Assembly: GCF_011759375.1 (NCBI RefSeq)
Contig: NZ_JAARML010000007.1
Span: 186,001 to 250,000, forward strand
DNA from: Paraflavitalea devenefica
Lineage (GTDB): Bacteria > Bacteroidota > Bacteroidia > Chitinophagales > Chitinophagaceae
Direction: 5' to 3'
DNA: 64,000 bases
The translations under genes and the position numbers were made by a program. The notes below the pieces were generated by a model. The model was given only the letters and a program-made list of their open reading frames with translations, had not been told where the DNA came from and searched no databases. Of the stretch, positions 48,060-56,724 are shown in pieces (the first letter of the stretch is position 1; every line of letters starts with the position of its first letter).

Positions 48060-51000
48060 TTATTTGAATGAACATTTGATGCCGAAATTGTAGGTTTTGA
48101 TGAGCGGGTACTGCGCGCCTTTGCCGTCGCCAAGTTCCACATCCCACATATCGAATTGGCTAATGGTCCACAGGTTGTAGCCAATGAAATAAATGCTGAG
48201 GTTACTCATACCTACATACTTCAGCCATTTGCTGCGGACAAAGTCATAATTCACCTGCAGGGTTTGCAGCCGCAGGAAAGCGCCGTTCTTCACCCACCAG
48301 GTACTGTTGGCATAATTCATATTGTCATTGCCGTAAGTAAGGCGGGGATACAGCGGACGTGGATTGGGATTGTCGGGCGTCCAGCGGTCAGTGATCTGTT
48401 TCAGCAGGTTGCCGCGTTCGCCACCCTGACTGAAGGGTTGCAGTCCATCGCCATTGAGGGAGATATCCACGTTGCTGATGCCTTTGAACCAACCTGCCAC
48501 GGAGAATCCTTTCCAGGAAATAGTGGGACCAAAGCCATACACGATCTCCGGGAAGCTGCCATAGCCAATGGGGCCCTGATCGTACGAGTCGATCTTGCCA
48601 TCACCGTTGAGGTCTTTGTATTTGATATCGCCGGCTTTATTGGTGCCGGGTTGTGAGGGACTGTTCGCTACATCCTTGTCATCTTTAAACAGGCCGAGGT
48701 CAATATGGCCGAACCGCTGACCGAACTTGCGGCCGATGCGTTGTTGCCAGGGATAAGGCCAGGGCGCATTCGCATCGTCAATCACCTTGGCGCGCGTCCA
48801 GGTGAAATTGCCGCGGAAGCCGATCTGCCAGTCTTTACCGATCTGCTTGTTAAGGTCGAAAGTGCCATCAATACCGCGGTTGTGGATCTCACCCAGGTTG
48901 GCCCAGGGCAAAGAGAGCACGCCTACATAATTGGGCACATCGCCACGCTGGCGGAAGATGCCGGTACGCACTTCGCGGAACACATCCACCGTGAATGAAA
49001 GGGCATTGTTCCAGGTCTTCAGCTCTACACCCAGGTTTTGCTTTTCGGCCTTTTCCCAGGTCACGTCTACCGCATAATCGCCAATATCGAGGGAGCCAAT
49101 GGTACGGTCGGTACCATTACTGCCATAAGAGTAGCTGCCGCCACTACCACCACCTACCGTAGAAATGTACGCGAAACGACGGCCTCCGATATTACTATTA
49201 CCGACGAGGCCATAGGAATACCGGATCTTGAAGAAGGGCAATACTTTGGTGAGCGGTGCGAAGAATTTTTCTTCCGACAATAACCAGCCCACGCCATAAG
49301 AGGGGAAGAAACCAAAACGCTTCTTGGGAGCAAAAGTTTCCGATCCGTTGTAGCCAAAGTTGACCTCTGCGAGGTATTTACTGTCCCAGCCATAAGTGGC
49401 GCGACCAGCAATGCCGAGGTAACGGTAAGGGATGGAATTGATGAAATCGTTGGCAAAAGCGTCTTGCCGGTCAGAAGCGTTGAACAGGATAAGACCCGAT
49501 ACACTGTTTTTACCAAAACTATTATTATAATTCAGCGCAGCTTCTGTATAGTACTGGCGGCTACCGCCGTTGCTGCGGCTAAAACCGAGGAAACTGGTGC
49601 CGATGGAAGTCTGGTCGAGCAGGAGCTTACCGTCCGTATCACGTCCACGTGCCAGGTAGCCGTCCACCGATTTGGTACGACTGATCGTGTGTGAGTTGTA
49701 ATTGTCGAAAGAGTACATGGCGGTGGCCGACAACCCTTTCAATATCGCCCCCAGTTCCTGGGTCACCCGGATATTGCTCCACAACTGGCTCCTGAACTCG
49801 GTAACATAGCCACTTTGTGTAAGGCGGTTATACGGGTTGAAAATATCGCCGGTGCGTATCTGCGAATGCAAACCGTTCGAATACACCGGAGGTATCAGCA
49901 CGGGCGGCAGCAGGTAGGCAGCATCCCAGATCTCGTTCACAGAACTACCGGGAAAATTACCATTGCTGATCCAGCCCGAAGCGCCAAAATCCACCTTGGT
50001 CGAGTTGGTGATCTTCAGGCCGAGATTGGCAGTGAAATTATAACGGGTATACTTGATGGCCGAATTGTAATTGGCCAGTTCATCGGTCTTGTACAAACCA
50101 TTTTCGTCGTAGTAACCAACAGACAGGTAATACTGGGCCTTTTCCGATCCGCCGCTGGCATTCACACGCGCCCGGCGGTTCTGCCCGTATTTCTTGAACA
50201 ATACATCAAACCAGTTCACATTGGGATACAGGTCGGGGTCTTCGCCGGTGATGGTTTTCTGAATTCTCTCTTCCGTGTATTTGGGCAATGGATCGTCGGG
50301 ATTGCTGTTGCGGTTGGCTTCATTCGCCATGCGCATATAAGTAGGGCCATCGGCAAATTCAGGGATGCGGGTAAACTGGGTGATGCCCTGGTCGTATTGC
50401 GCATTGATCAGCGGCTTGCCCGATTTTCCTTTCTTCGTTTGAATAATGATCACGCCATTGGCGCCTCTTACCCCATATACAGCCGTAGCCGATGCATCTT
50501 TAAGGATGCTGAAGCTGGCAATATCTTCGGGGTCCACGTTGGCGAAATCGCGCTCTACCCCATCCACCAGTACCAACGGCCGGCTGTTGGTGAAAGTGGA
50601 AATACCGCGGATATAGATCTCGGCATTGTCGTAGCCGGGCTGGCCGCTGCGCTGTACGCCTACCACACCGGCAATGCGGCCGGCAACGAGGTTGGTCATA
50701 TTGGCCACAGGTTGTTTTAATTCTTCTGCCTTCACCGTGCTGATGGCGCCAATAAGGCTCACTTTCTTTTGCTGACCATAGCCCACGATCACCACATCTT
50801 CCAAACCGGCTGCCTGGGCCTTGAGGGTGATATTGATCTCTTTGAGATTGTTGACCGGTACCTCTTGTGGCGCATAGCCAACATTAGTAAATACCAGTAC
50901 CGCATTGCCGGCGGGCAGGGAAATAACATACGTACCATCTTTTTGCGTGGTGGTAACGGTATTGCCGTCTTTCGACGACACCGTTACGCCGTAGAGCGGT

Positions 51001-51350
51001 TGCCCCTTCTCATCAGTTACTTTGCCGGTAATCTGCTGCACCACGGCTGGTGGCTGTGGCTTGCTGGGGGTAACCACGATCGTACGTTTGTTGATGACAT
51101 AAGTAAAGGGCTGGTTACTGAAGCATTGCTGTAAGGCTTCTTCGAGGGTGACATCTTTCAAACGCAGACTTACTTTCTGCGCTTTGCTGATCAGGTCTTC
51201 ATCATAGAGTACGCTGTAGCCGCTCTGCAGCCGGATATCCTTCAGGGCTTCTGCCAGGGGGATATTGCTTTTCTCCAGGCTGATCTTTTGCGCGCGAACA
51301 GTGAGGCTTACGAGCAGCAATGCCGTAAGGTGCAGGGTCAATAATCGCAT
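48060..51350 (-). CDS. SusC-like TonB-dependent transducer with STN domain
   Basis: A 1096-residue outer-membrane transporter. It differs from the two SusC proteins of the xylan locus by an N-terminal STN (secretin/TonB short) domain at about 22-95 (LEEALQQCFSNQPFTYVINK). A CarboxypepD_reg-like domain (ITGKVTDEKGQPLYGVTV), the SusC motif EDVVIVGYGQQKKVSLIGAI, plug and barrel ending FGIKCSFK follow. STN domains contact FecR-type anti-sigma factors across the periplasm. The FecR gene starts 122 nt upstream on the same strand, so substrate binding here probably signals to the ECF sigma factor at 52853. Confidence 0.95.
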   Translation of the reverse strand: MRLLTLHLTALLLVSLTVRAQKISLEKSNIPLAEALKDIRLQSGYSVLYDEDLISKAQKVSLRLKDVTLEEALQQCFSNQPFTYVINKRTIVVTPSKPQPPAVVQQITGKVTDEKGQPLYGVTVSSKDGNTVTTTQKDGTYVISLPAGNAVLVFTNVGYAPQEVPVNNLKEINITLKAQAAGLEDVVIVGYGQQKKVSLIGAISTVKAEELKQPVANMTNLVAGRIAGVVGVQRSGQPGYDNAEIYIRGISTFTNSRPLVLVDGVERDFANVDPEDIASFSILKDASATAVYGVRGANGVIIIQTKKGKSGKPLINAQYDQGITQFTRIPEFADGPTYMRMANEANRNSNPDDPLPKYTEERIQKTITGEDPDLYPNVNWFDVLFKKYGQNRRARVNASGGSEKAQYYLSVGYYDENGLYKTDELANYNSAIKYTRYNFTANLGLKITNSTKVDFGASGWISNGNFPGSSVNEIWDAAYLLPPVLIPPVYSNGLHSQIRTGDIFNPYNRLTQSGYVTEFRSQLWSNIRVTQELGAILKGLSATAMYSFDNYNSHTISRTKSVDGYLARGRDTDGKLLLDQTSIGTSFLGFSRSNGGSRQYYTEAALNYNNSFGKNSVSGLILFNASDRQDAFANDFINSIPYRYLGIAGRATYGWDSKYLAEVNFGYNGSETFAPKKRFGFFPSYGVGWLLSEEKFFAPLTKVLPFFKIRYSYGLVGNSNIGGRRFAYISTVGGGSGGSYSYGSNGTDRTIGSLDIGDYAVDVTWEKAEKQNLGVELKTWNNALSFTVDVFREVRTGIFRQRGDVPNYVGVLSLPWANLGEIHNRGIDGTFDLNKQIGKDWQIGFRGNFTWTRAKVIDDANAPWPYPWQQRIGRKFGQRFGHIDLGLFKDDKDVANSPSQPGTNKAGDIKYKDLNGDGKIDSYDQGPIGYGSFPEIVYGFGPTISWKGFSVAGWFKGISNVDISLNGDGLQPFSQGGERGNLLKQITDRWTPDNPNPRPLYPRLTYGNDNMNYANSTWWVKNGAFLRLQTLQVNYDFVRSKWLKYVGMSNLSIYFIGYNLWTISQFDMWDVELGDGKGAQYPLIKTYNFGIKCSFK

Positions 51351-51472
51351 GGCAACAATTGTTTTGGTTAGCAGTTAGTGTAATTATAGCTGTTATAGTA
51401 ATAGCATAGTTATTCCTGCTTCTCCTGGCCAGGGAAGTCAATAATCGTTCTATCGGTTTATGGATACCTTGA

Positions 51473-52651
51473 TTACTTCGTCAGGATCACTTTTCGTCCT
51501 TCGATCCGGTAATGGATGCCTCCTGTCAGTTTCAGGTTCTCCAGGAGTTCGGATATCTCTTTATACCGGGAGATATTGCCCCCGAATTTCTTATTGATGG
51601 GCGCTCCTTCCACAACGATCTCCGCATCATACCAGCGCGCTGCCTGTTTCATGATATTTTGTACGCTTTCCTGGTGAAAAATAAACCAGCCGTTCTTCCA
51701 GGCCACTGTTTCTTCTACATTCACCATTTTCACCCGCATCTTATTTTCCCCGTCCTTCACCATCGCCTGCTGTCCCGGCACGAGGGATACTTTCTCCACC
51801 TTGTTGCTTACATCCACAAGTCCTTCCGCGAGGGTGACCTTGATAAAAGGATCATCTGCGTAAGCATTCACATTGAAGGCCGTGCCGATGTCTTCTATCA
51901 GTTGACCTTTAGCGCTTACGCGGAAAGGCCGCACAGTGTTGTGTACTACTTCAAAATAGGCCTGGCCGGTAATCTCCACGCGCCGTTCTTTACCCGTGAA
52001 GGCTACAGGATAGGTAATGGACGAGGCGGCATCGAGGGTCACCACAGTGCCGTCGGCCAGCGTCAGGGTGTACTTACCGCCCCTGGGCGTAGTGAGCGTA
52101 TTGTATACCGGTGGGGTATCATCCTCCTGCCCTTGCGAAGCGGTGTAAGCAATGCTTCCACGCTGCAGGCGCTGTATCTCCATATTATTTTGTGTAGCGA
52201 TATGCGTGTTGCCCGAATCGGAGAGCACAATCTCCGAACCATCCGCCAGCTTTAGCACTGCTTTATTGCTGCCCGGCTTAATATCGTGAGCCGGCTGTGC
52301 AGACTGTACGCCGGATCCATGCTGCGCTGTTTGATCGCCGGGCCGCTTTTGCTTTGGATAGAAGAGAATGACCAAGGCTATCAATATGGCTGCCGCCGCG
52401 GCCGCTTTATACCAACCTGCCCACTTGTTGCGCTTTGCCGGCGGTATCAGCCGCTCCCTGAAATCAGCATACAGTTCTTCAGACAACGCTTTGGCGCCGC
52501 CTGCTTCCTGCAGCCAGTCTTGCATACCGGCAGTACCCGGATTCCAGCTATGAAACCATTCATCCAGTGCTGACTGCTCTTCAGGACTGCAGGCGTTCGC
52601 CAGGTAACGTTCCAGCAGGTATTTTAACCGGTCCTCATTCATTGATTTCAT
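51473..52651 (-). CDS. FecR-family anti-sigma factor
   Basis: A 392-residue inner-membrane signal relay. The cytoplasmic N-terminus (MKSMNEDRLKYLLERYLANA; the conserved W pattern in DEWFHSW and DWLQ) would bind the ECF sigma factor. One membrane helix lies near residues 85-105 (AAAAAAILIALVILFY). The periplasmic FecR domain has LTTPRGGKYTLTLADGTVV and DAASSITYPVAF, followed by a C-terminal STN-contacting DUF4974 region. Longer in-frame starts exist up to 52696; 52651 or 52642 fits the family better. It is divergent from its presumed sigma factor, whereas these pairs are usually co-oriented. Confidence 0.92.
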   Translation of the reverse strand: MKSMNEDRLKYLLERYLANACSPEEQSALDEWFHSWNPGTAGMQDWLQEAGGAKALSEELYADFRERLIPPAKRNKWAGWYKAAAAAAILIALVILFYPKQKRPGDQTAQHGSGVQSAQPAHDIKPGSNKAVLKLADGSEIVLSDSGNTHIATQNNMEIQRLQRGSIAYTASQGQEDDTPPVYNTLTTPRGGKYTLTLADGTVVTLDAASSITYPVAFTGKERRVEITGQAYFEVVHNTVRPFRVSAKGQLIEDIGTAFNVNAYADDPFIKVTLAEGLVDVSNKVEKVSLVPGQQAMVKDGENKMRVKMVNVEETVAWKNGWFIFHQESVQNIMKQAARWYDAEIVVEGAPINKKFGGNISRYKEISELLENLKLTGGIHYRIEGRKVILTK

Positions 52652-52801
52652 ACGTTTGATGCGATCGGGAGCTTCCATGCCATAGGTCATCGCCAATTAA
52701 TAGACGGGGCAGCAGGAGCTTACCGTTATGCCACCTGAAAATATTTTTTTGGGGGGCTGTTAAGGGTAATGGAATGGCCATCCGACCTATTGTAAGTGGC
52801 T

Positions 52802-52831
52802 TTGTTTTTTCAGAAAAAGCCTTAATATTGC
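52802..52831 (+). promoter_or_regulatory. Promoter candidate for the ECF sigma gene
   Basis: TTTG at 52802-52805, an 18-nt spacer and TAATATTG at 52824-52831 (seven of eight to TAnnTTTG). Transcription would start about 15 nt before the ATC at 52853. A GGCTTT/AAAGCC inverted repeat overlaps it (52799-52822). Confidence 0.35.
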
Positions 52832-52852
52832 TCAGGCTATAACGATTAAGCT

Positions 52853-53437
52853 ATCAAAACGCAACTGCACCATACCGACCAGGAACTCATCCTGCTTTGG
52901 CAGGAAGGTGATGAAAATGCATTCGGACAACTGCATGCCCGCTACGCTACAGAGCTCTTGTCCATCGCCATGCAGAAGACCAACGACCGCGAAGTGGCGC
53001 GGGAACTGATACAGGGCGTTTTCGTTGCTTTCTTTCATTATAAAGCTGCCGCCAGTGACATCAGTTCCCTCAAGGCCTATCTCTATACCATGCTGAAAAA
53101 CCGGATACTGGACCACCTCCGGCACCACCAGGTACGGGAACAGTATAAGACCTATACCACCCACCTGCAGGCCGATGCCCATGTGAACGACGTGGATACC
53201 TATGTCGACACCCGGGAACTGGAAAAATATTTGCGGGAAGAAATATTGAAACTGCCGCCACAATGCCGGCAGGTATTCCGGCTACGGCGGGAAGAGGAAC
53301 TATCCAACAAAGAGATCGCCCATCAGTTGAATATTTCCGAGAATACGGTGGAGCAGCACATGCGTAAAGCGCTCCGCTTGTTGCGCCATGCGCTGCAGGT
53401 AGCCCACCGCAGCTTCTTCACCTTCCTGCATTTGTAA
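52853..53437 (+). CDS. ECF-type RNA polymerase sigma factor with unclear start codon
   Basis: A sigma-70 family ECF factor. Region 2 contains DENAFGQLHARYATELLS and LIQGVFVAFF, and region 4 contains LPPQCRQVFRLRREEELSNK with HTH EIAHQLNISENTVEQHM. The frame is open from the TAA at 52847-52849. The conserved N-terminus (HTDQELILLWQEGDENAFG) lies upstream of the first usable TTG (52958) or ATG (52970), yet no ATG, GTG or TTG precedes it. Only ATC at 52853 or CTG at 52865 could serve. A start at 52958 would remove half of region 2. The start given is therefore an inference. It directs transcription in response to the adjacent FecR/STN-SusC pair. GH43 follows on the same strand after 154 nt, with its own promoter candidate. 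Confidence 0.85.
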   Translation: MKTQLHHTDQELILLWQEGDENAFGQLHARYATELLSIAMQKTNDREVARELIQGVFVAFFHYKAAASDISSLKAYLYTMLKNRILDHLRHHQVREQYKTYTTHLQADAHVNDVDTYVDTRELEKYLREEILKLPPQCRQVFRLRREEELSNKEIAHQLNISENTVEQHMRKALRLLRHALQVAHRSFFTFLHL

Positions 53438-53500
53438 TGCCCTACAGGCACATTCCCCGCCAGATTGAGACAATTCCACCAAGTTTCCAGCCACCAGCAG

Positions 53501-53530
53501 TTGCCCGCATCCATCTATTCCGTATATTTG
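53501..53530 (+). promoter_or_regulatory. Promoter for the GH43 gene
   Basis: TTG at 53501-53503, a 19-nt spacer and TATATTTG at 53523-53530 (perfect TAnnTTTG). The predicted transcript start is about 55 nt before the ATG at 53592. This is the best-formed promoter in the window. Confidence 0.6.
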
Positions 53531-53591
53531 ATTGTCATTTGTACACTTATTATCACTAACAGAACATTCGTTGTACTTCACTTGCCATAAC

Positions 53592-55160
53592 ATGAAAAAG
53601 ACACTTGCCGGCTTTGCCTTTGCTATTGTTATCCTTTTTGCAAGCCCCTTCCGTACCTGGTCACAAAAAGCCATCAACCCTATCATCCATGCCGATGTAC
53701 CCGACCTGTCCATGATCCGCGTGGGTGATACGTATTACATGAGCAGCACCACCATGCACATGAGTCCGGGGGTGCCCATCATGAAGTCGAAAGACCTTGT
53801 CAACTGGCAACTGGTCAGTTATGCGTATGATATATTGGATGATGTAGATGCGCTCAACCTCAACAATGGGAAAAGCACCTATGGTGCTGGTTCCTGGGCC
53901 AGCAGCCTGCGTTACCACAACGGCACCTACTATGTATCTACCTTCGCAAGCACCACCCGCAAGACCTACATCTATTCCACTAAAAATATTGAAAAGGGTC
54001 CCTGGAAGAAGATCGCCTTCCAACCCATGCTGCACGATCATTCTTTATTCTTCGACGATGATGACAAAGCGTATATGCTCTATGGCGCAGGCAAGATCAT
54101 GATGGCAGAGCTGGAAGCAGACCTGTCCGGCATCAAGGCCGGCTCCACGCCCCAGGTGCTCATTCAAAATGCCAGTGCCCCGGCGGGAAACAACATCTGG
54201 TTACAGGCCGAAGGATCGCAGCTATTCAAGGTCAACGGCAAGTACTATCTATTCAACATTGCCTGGCCCCGGAACGGTATGCGTACCGTCACCATTCACC
54301 GGGCGGACAAGATCACCGGTCCTTATGAGGGCCGTTTGGGTCTGCAGGATAAAGGCGTAGCCCAGGGTGGACTGATCAGCACGCCAAAAGGCGAATGGTT
54401 CGCCTACCTCTTCCGCGATTATGGTGCTGTAGGCCGTATCCCTTATTGGGTGCCGGTAAAATGGGAAGATGGTTGGCCTGTGTTGGGTGTTGATGGCAAA
54501 GTGCCCGATACACTGAACCTACCCGCCAATAAAAGCCTGATGCCGGGCATTGTAGCTTCGGATGAGTTCACCCGGAAAAAGAAAGACGCACCGCTCCCAT
54601 TGGTATGGCAATGGAATCATAACCCGGATAACGCCCATTGGTCACTCACCGCACGTCCCGGTCACCTGCGCCTCACTACCAGCCGGGCAGACACCTCCCT
54701 CCTGCTGGTGAAAAACATGCTTACGCAACGCACGGTTGGTCCCACCTGTGCAGGCACTACAGCCATTGACGTATCAAACATGAAAGACGGCGATTGCGCC
54801 GGGCTGGCATTGTTACAAAAGAAGTTTGGCTGGGTGGGCGTGAAAGCAGAGAATGGCAGCAAATCAATTGTAATGGTGAGTGGCGCTAAGGATAAACCGG
54901 AAGAACTGCAGCGGGTGCCGCTGAACCAGAGCACCATATTTTTGAAAGCCGAATGCGATTTCCGAGACATGACTGATAAGGCATACTTCTATTACAGCCT
55001 GGATGGAAAAACCTGGACAAAGATCGGTGGTGTACTGCAGATGGAATATACCCTGCCCCATTTTATGGGGTACCGGTATGGGTTGTTTAATTGGGCGACA
55101 GAGAGTGCCGGCGGCTGGGTGGATTTTGATTGGTTTAGATTTCAAACGATCCAGCTTTGA
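53592..55160 (+). CDS. GH43 beta-xylosidase/alpha-L-arabinofuranosidase
   Basis: A 522-residue exported GH43 enzyme with a signal peptide (residues 1-24), a five-bladed propeller with general base Asp38 (HADVPDLSMIRVGDTYY), Asp149 (LHDHSLFFDDDDKAYM) and acid Glu207 (WLQAEGSQLFKVNGKYYLFN), and a C-terminal concanavalin-like sandwich (about 330-520; TYYSLDGKTW-type core written FYYSLDGKTW). The sequence around DVPDLS differs from the GH43 at 41892 (GDHPDPT), so they belong to different subfamilies. The start at 53592 gives the signal peptide; an upstream ATG-like start at 53532 would disrupt it. It probably removes side chains or terminal xylose from the glycan imported by the neighbouring SusCD. 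Confidence 0.92.
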   Translation: MKKTLAGFAFAIVILFASPFRTWSQKAINPIIHADVPDLSMIRVGDTYYMSSTTMHMSPGVPIMKSKDLVNWQLVSYAYDILDDVDALNLNNGKSTYGAGSWASSLRYHNGTYYVSTFASTTRKTYIYSTKNIEKGPWKKIAFQPMLHDHSLFFDDDDKAYMLYGAGKIMMAELEADLSGIKAGSTPQVLIQNASAPAGNNIWLQAEGSQLFKVNGKYYLFNIAWPRNGMRTVTIHRADKITGPYEGRLGLQDKGVAQGGLISTPKGEWFAYLFRDYGAVGRIPYWVPVKWEDGWPVLGVDGKVPDTLNLPANKSLMPGIVASDEFTRKKKDAPLPLVWQWNHNPDNAHWSLTARPGHLRLTTSRADTSLLLVKNMLTQRTVGPTCAGTTAIDVSNMKDGDCAGLALLQKKFGWVGVKAENGSKSIVMVSGAKDKPEELQRVPLNQSTIFLKAECDFRDMTDKAYFYYSLDGKTWTKIGGVLQMEYTLPHFMGYRYGLFNWATESAGGWVDFDWFRFQTIQL

Positions 55161-55206
55161 AGGAAAAAGTGTTATTTTCTTTTGGACACACCGATATATT
55201 GTACAG

Positions 55207-56433
55207 TTAATTAATCTTTGCACAGTTGCAGTAAATTCTTATGGAACGGGCCAGTGGCCCGGTATTGTTTACGATAAGCTTCCACGTAGTAGTGGGATTT
55301 GTTGTATCCGGTCCGTTGTAGTTGATAACAATATTTTGAGCATTCACATCCGCATCTTTGTATCCACCTCCGCCAGTCAATAGTTTTTGTCCGACCGGGC
55401 AGGATAAGTACAATACAGAAATCCCATTTCCGTTAACAGCAACGTCCGAAAAATTGCTACTATAACCCATATTTACATCGCCACCCACTGTAAGGTTGCT
55501 TTCAATTTTTGCAGCGCCATTTACATATAACCTTTCCCCCGGCACTGCTGTTGTGCCAATGGCCAGGGCACCTATTAAATTGGTACGTCCGGTTACAACA
55601 AACTCATTTTCTACTTTTGCATCGCCATTTACATATAATCTTTCAGTTGGTGGCGATGCTGTACCGATCCCAAGGTTTTCGGTAATCAGGGCGCCTCCGG
55701 TAACATGCAGTTTTTGTAAAGGATCGTCTGTATCAATGCCCACATTCCCGTTTTCGTTAACTACAAGCCGATATAAACCGGATGTAACAATTCCAAATTT
55801 TTTGGATATTGGTGTTCCTATATAACTGTAAAGGCCGGTGCCTAAACTCAACTGATCCTGTGTTACGGTGTCAAGAAAACGGATTTGGTTCCGCATACCC
55901 GTTCCCCGTATTTCCATTCGATACACAGGATTGATTTTACTCAGCCCAATGCCCATATCGGTAATAGACAATGCGAGTACATTACCAATACCGGGAGCAA
56001 AAGATCCGGATGGATCGGACAAATTATTGATGTAAAAATCAATGCCGTTCGTGCTCGAAGGGACCATACTATTATCATGACGCGTGGCGATAAAATGCTT
56101 GTATCCCCCACCACTGCCACCGAAATTAAATGCAATATCAGCCGCAGAAAGTCCGATGGGCTTTGTATTAAGAGCGTTTCTGCCGGAAAAAAATTCAACC
56201 GCAGCACTGATCGGATCCGTAAATACATTGGTATTATTTCCCCTGAATAGAGTCGTTCCGTTTACATCCAGCAGGGCGATTGGTTTTGTAATACGCAATC
56301 CCAGACTGTCTTTAATATAGGAGCTCCCTTCTACATGCAGCTTTTGTAAGGGAGTTGTGGTGCCGATACCTACATTCTGGCTAAATGAGGTGATGGAAAC
56401 AAGAAGGCAGGTGAAAGTGAGTATTGAATTCAT
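55207..56433 (-). CDS. Exported tail-fibre-like repeat protein
   Basis: A 408-residue protein with a signal peptide (LLVSITSFSQ) and several copies of the motif NVGIGTTTPLQKLHVEG (also NVGIDTDDPLQKLHVTG and NLGIGTASPPTERLYVNG). It resembles the trimeric beta-helical stalk repeats of phage tail fibres, and many Bacteroidota encode exported versions. No S74 peptidase chaperone domain is present at the C-terminus, which instead ends in a Cys-containing segment (IRIYCNCAKIN). The role is unknown; a surface fibre or adhesin-like stalk is the natural guess. Its ATG overlaps the stop of the small membrane protein at 56430 by four bases (ATGA). Confidence 0.8.
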   Translation of the reverse strand: MNSILTFTCLLVSITSFSQNVGIGTTTPLQKLHVEGSSYIKDSLGLRITKPIALLDVNGTTLFRGNNTNVFTDPISAAVEFFSGRNALNTKPIGLSAADIAFNFGGSGGGYKHFIATRHDNSMVPSSTNGIDFYINNLSDPSGSFAPGIGNVLALSITDMGIGLSKINPVYRMEIRGTGMRNQIRFLDTVTQDQLSLGTGLYSYIGTPISKKFGIVTSGLYRLVVNENGNVGIDTDDPLQKLHVTGGALITENLGIGTASPPTERLYVNGDAKVENEFVVTGRTNLIGALAIGTTAVPGERLYVNGAAKIESNLTVGGDVNMGYSSNFSDVAVNGNGISVLYLSCPVGQKLLTGGGGYKDADVNAQNIVINYNGPDTTNPTTTWKLIVNNTGPLARSIRIYCNCAKIN

Positions 56434-56675
56434 TTTTGGTTGATTTCTAATGGTGTTTGTTTTAATGCATCATCTATTTTCCTGCTGCGTTGCCAGCTTT
56501 CAATAAGTAAATACAGCAACAGCAGCATACCTATTGCCAGTATCCAGTAACCGATATGATTCTTTTTTGTCAATCGATCTCTTTGAGGATGTGAAAGTAG
56601 ACTTACGAAAAAGGGGATGCCATTTTTGAGCGGGACATAGCGGGACATGCCCCGTGACAAAACGGGACAATACAT
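56430..56675 (-). CDS. Small single-pass membrane protein (uncertain)
   Basis: An 81-residue reading frame with one strong membrane helix (YWILAIGMLLLLYLLI) and a charged C-terminal tail (ESWQRSRKIDDALKQ). Its stop overlaps the start of the tail-fibre-like gene in an ATGA, the arrangement of translationally coupled genes, and this supports it. The N-terminal 35 residues look less protein-like and the true start may be internal. No family recognised. Confidence 0.4.
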   Translation of the reverse strand: MYCPVLSRGMSRYVPLKNGIPFFVSLLSHPQRDRLTKKNHIGYWILAIGMLLLLYLLIESWQRSRKIDDALKQTPLEINQK

Positions 56676-56724
56676 TTATGAAAGGCTATCTGCCTGTAAA
56701 TCAATAGAGAATGAGGAGCCGTTT

